Assembly (NCBI GenBank): GCA_964471825.1
Contig: CAYYKD010000007.1
Coordinates: forward strand, 1 to 64,000
Length of the DNA: 64,000 nt
Direction of reading: 5' to 3'
DNA from: CAYYKD01 sp964471825
Lineage (GTDB): Bacteria; Spirochaetota; GWE2-31-10; CAYYKD01
Numbering within the stretch: position 1 is the first letter of the stretch; the number at the start of each line of letters is the position of its first letter. The notes under the pieces were generated by a model, which did not search any database, was not told the origin of the DNA, and was given only the letters and a program-made list of their open reading frames with translations. This document shows positions 63,350-64,000 of this stretch, one piece after another. The position numbers and the translations under genes were made by a program.

Positions 63350-64000
63350 ATGTTAAAGTTTAATTTACCAAAGAGACATTTGGTGACACTATTTTTGACT
63401 GGTCTGATAGTATTGTTTTCTGCCTGTGGTTTTTTTATACCGAACAATTTGGATAACAATAATGACGACGATGATGAGGAGGATTATTACACTCTTTCCT
63501 ATCTTGATATATTGAATGGTAAAATCTTAAATGTGTTGCCGGGTATGGAGTACTCACTTAATGATAAATCAACATGGGATGCTTGTTTAAGCTCTTATGT
63601 GTCTGTTGTATTAGCTGTTGGCAACAGAGTTTTCGTAAGACAGATATCAGATCATTCTAAGGAATATTTTCTAGGTGAAGTAAAGGCGTTAAGCGGTAGA
63701 GCTGATCTTGTCGCCGGAAACAGCTTATTCGTAGGAGAGGGCGATTGGGAAGATGTGCCGTCTGCCTATGCCGGGCAAACAAAAAACATTATGTGTGAGT
63801 TTTATAATATTGGGACAACTACAGCTTATAGTGCAAATCATAAAATAAGAGTCTATCTGTCTAATGATAGAGAGATAACCGTTGAAGATACTCTACTATT
63901 AGAGTACTCCTATCCATATAATTGTGCTGTCGGTTTGAATTGGATTGGGAATTTTGAGGTTACTATTCCTGCAGATACTTTACCGGGCACCTACTATGTC
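63350..64000 (+). CDS. Lipoprotein with CARDB-like domain (runs off the window)
   Basis: 217 codons visible, open to the end of the window. Lipoprotein signal (LVTLFLTGLIVLFSAC, lipobox SAC, C26), then an acidic spacer (NNNDDDDEEDYY), then a beta domain. From about residue 140 the pattern YAGQTKNIMCEFYNIGTTTA, then HKIRVYLSNDREI, fits a CARDB (cell-adhesion-related) domain. GGAG is 7 bases before the ATG. Likely surface or periplasmic; the C-terminus is not in view. Confidence 0.75.
   Translation, partial: MLKFNLPKRHLVTLFLTGLIVLFSACGFFIPNNLDNNNDDDDEEDYYTLSYLDILNGKILNVLPGMEYSLNDKSTWDACLSSYVSVVLAVGNRVFVRQISDHSKEYFLGEVKALSGRADLVAGNSLFVGEGDWEDVPSAYAGQTKNIMCEFYNIGTTTAYSANHKIRVYLSNDREITVEDTLLLEYSYPYNCAVGLNWIGNFEVTIPADTLPGTYYV

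Noticed and set aside
1..64000. CRISPR array, prophage or complete insertion sequence
   Set aside because: No regularly spaced identical repeats, no phage structural genes and no transposase were seen; the only recombinase is the housekeeping XerC/D.

Overview
The window comes from a low-G+C diderm bacterium, most likely an anaerobic spirochaete of the Treponema/Spirochaeta type. The main argument is gene order: an XPB-type helicase pair beside mraZ-rsmH-ftsL-like-mraY-ftsW-ftsQ-ftsA-ftsZ resembles my recollection of the Treponema pallidum arrangement. Other support comes from many lipoproteins and outer-membrane-type proteins, a 7TMR-DISM sensor, class III (oxygen-sensitive) ribonucleotide reductase and a giant 2-hydroxyacyl-CoA dehydratase activase. 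The sequence is a draft scaffold with five runs of 10 N (12169, 32049, 40128, 50907, 60341). In at least three of them the run length is wrong and breaks the reading frame of one real gene.

Layout. 1-4.2 kb: MBL-fold hydrolase, then the XPB helicase and its partner on the minus strand. 4.6-12.1 kb: a shortened division/cell-wall cluster that lacks murE, murF and ftsI. 12.1-18.7 kb: xerC/D, purH, a RemA-like protein, ctpA, a folate pair (pabB-pabC) and cutA. 18.8-22.3 kb: a minus-strand operon of an ArsM-like methyltransferase, an unannotated 40-residue Cys-rich peptide, a radical SAM/SPASM enzyme and a thioredoxin-thioredoxin reductase fusion. I read this as a candidate undescribed RiPP (ribosomally made, modified peptide) system. 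22.5-30.5 kb: membrane-Nudix fusion, ispF, ArsB/NhaD-type transporter, large glutamate dehydrogenase, glyS. 30.5-40.7 kb: lipoproteins, NAD(P)HX repair enzyme, DegT aminotransferase, a beta-barrel candidate with a Pho-box-like promoter, a lipase-like hydrolase and a disrupted hflX. 40.8-43.6 kb: a membrane-anchored regulator with a dead kinase domain.

43.7-47.6 kb holds nrdR-nrdD-(small protein)-nrdG. The glycyl-radical segment that normally ends NrdD is here on the separate small protein, fused to a thioredoxin-like domain. The operon promoter has a perfect NrdR-box-like palindrome between its -35 and -10. 47.9-50.8 kb: tsaC, a tiny charged protein, a secreted protein and three different long hairpin repeats, one with a probable target-site duplication. 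50.8-58.2 kb: a minus-strand operon of a CsgG/LpoB-like protein and two large repeat-containing lipoproteins. 58.8-64 kb: the dehydratase activase and a lipoprotein that runs off the end.

No rRNA, tRNA, CRISPR array, transposase or prophage gene was recognised. All assignments are by eye from motifs; none was checked by database search.
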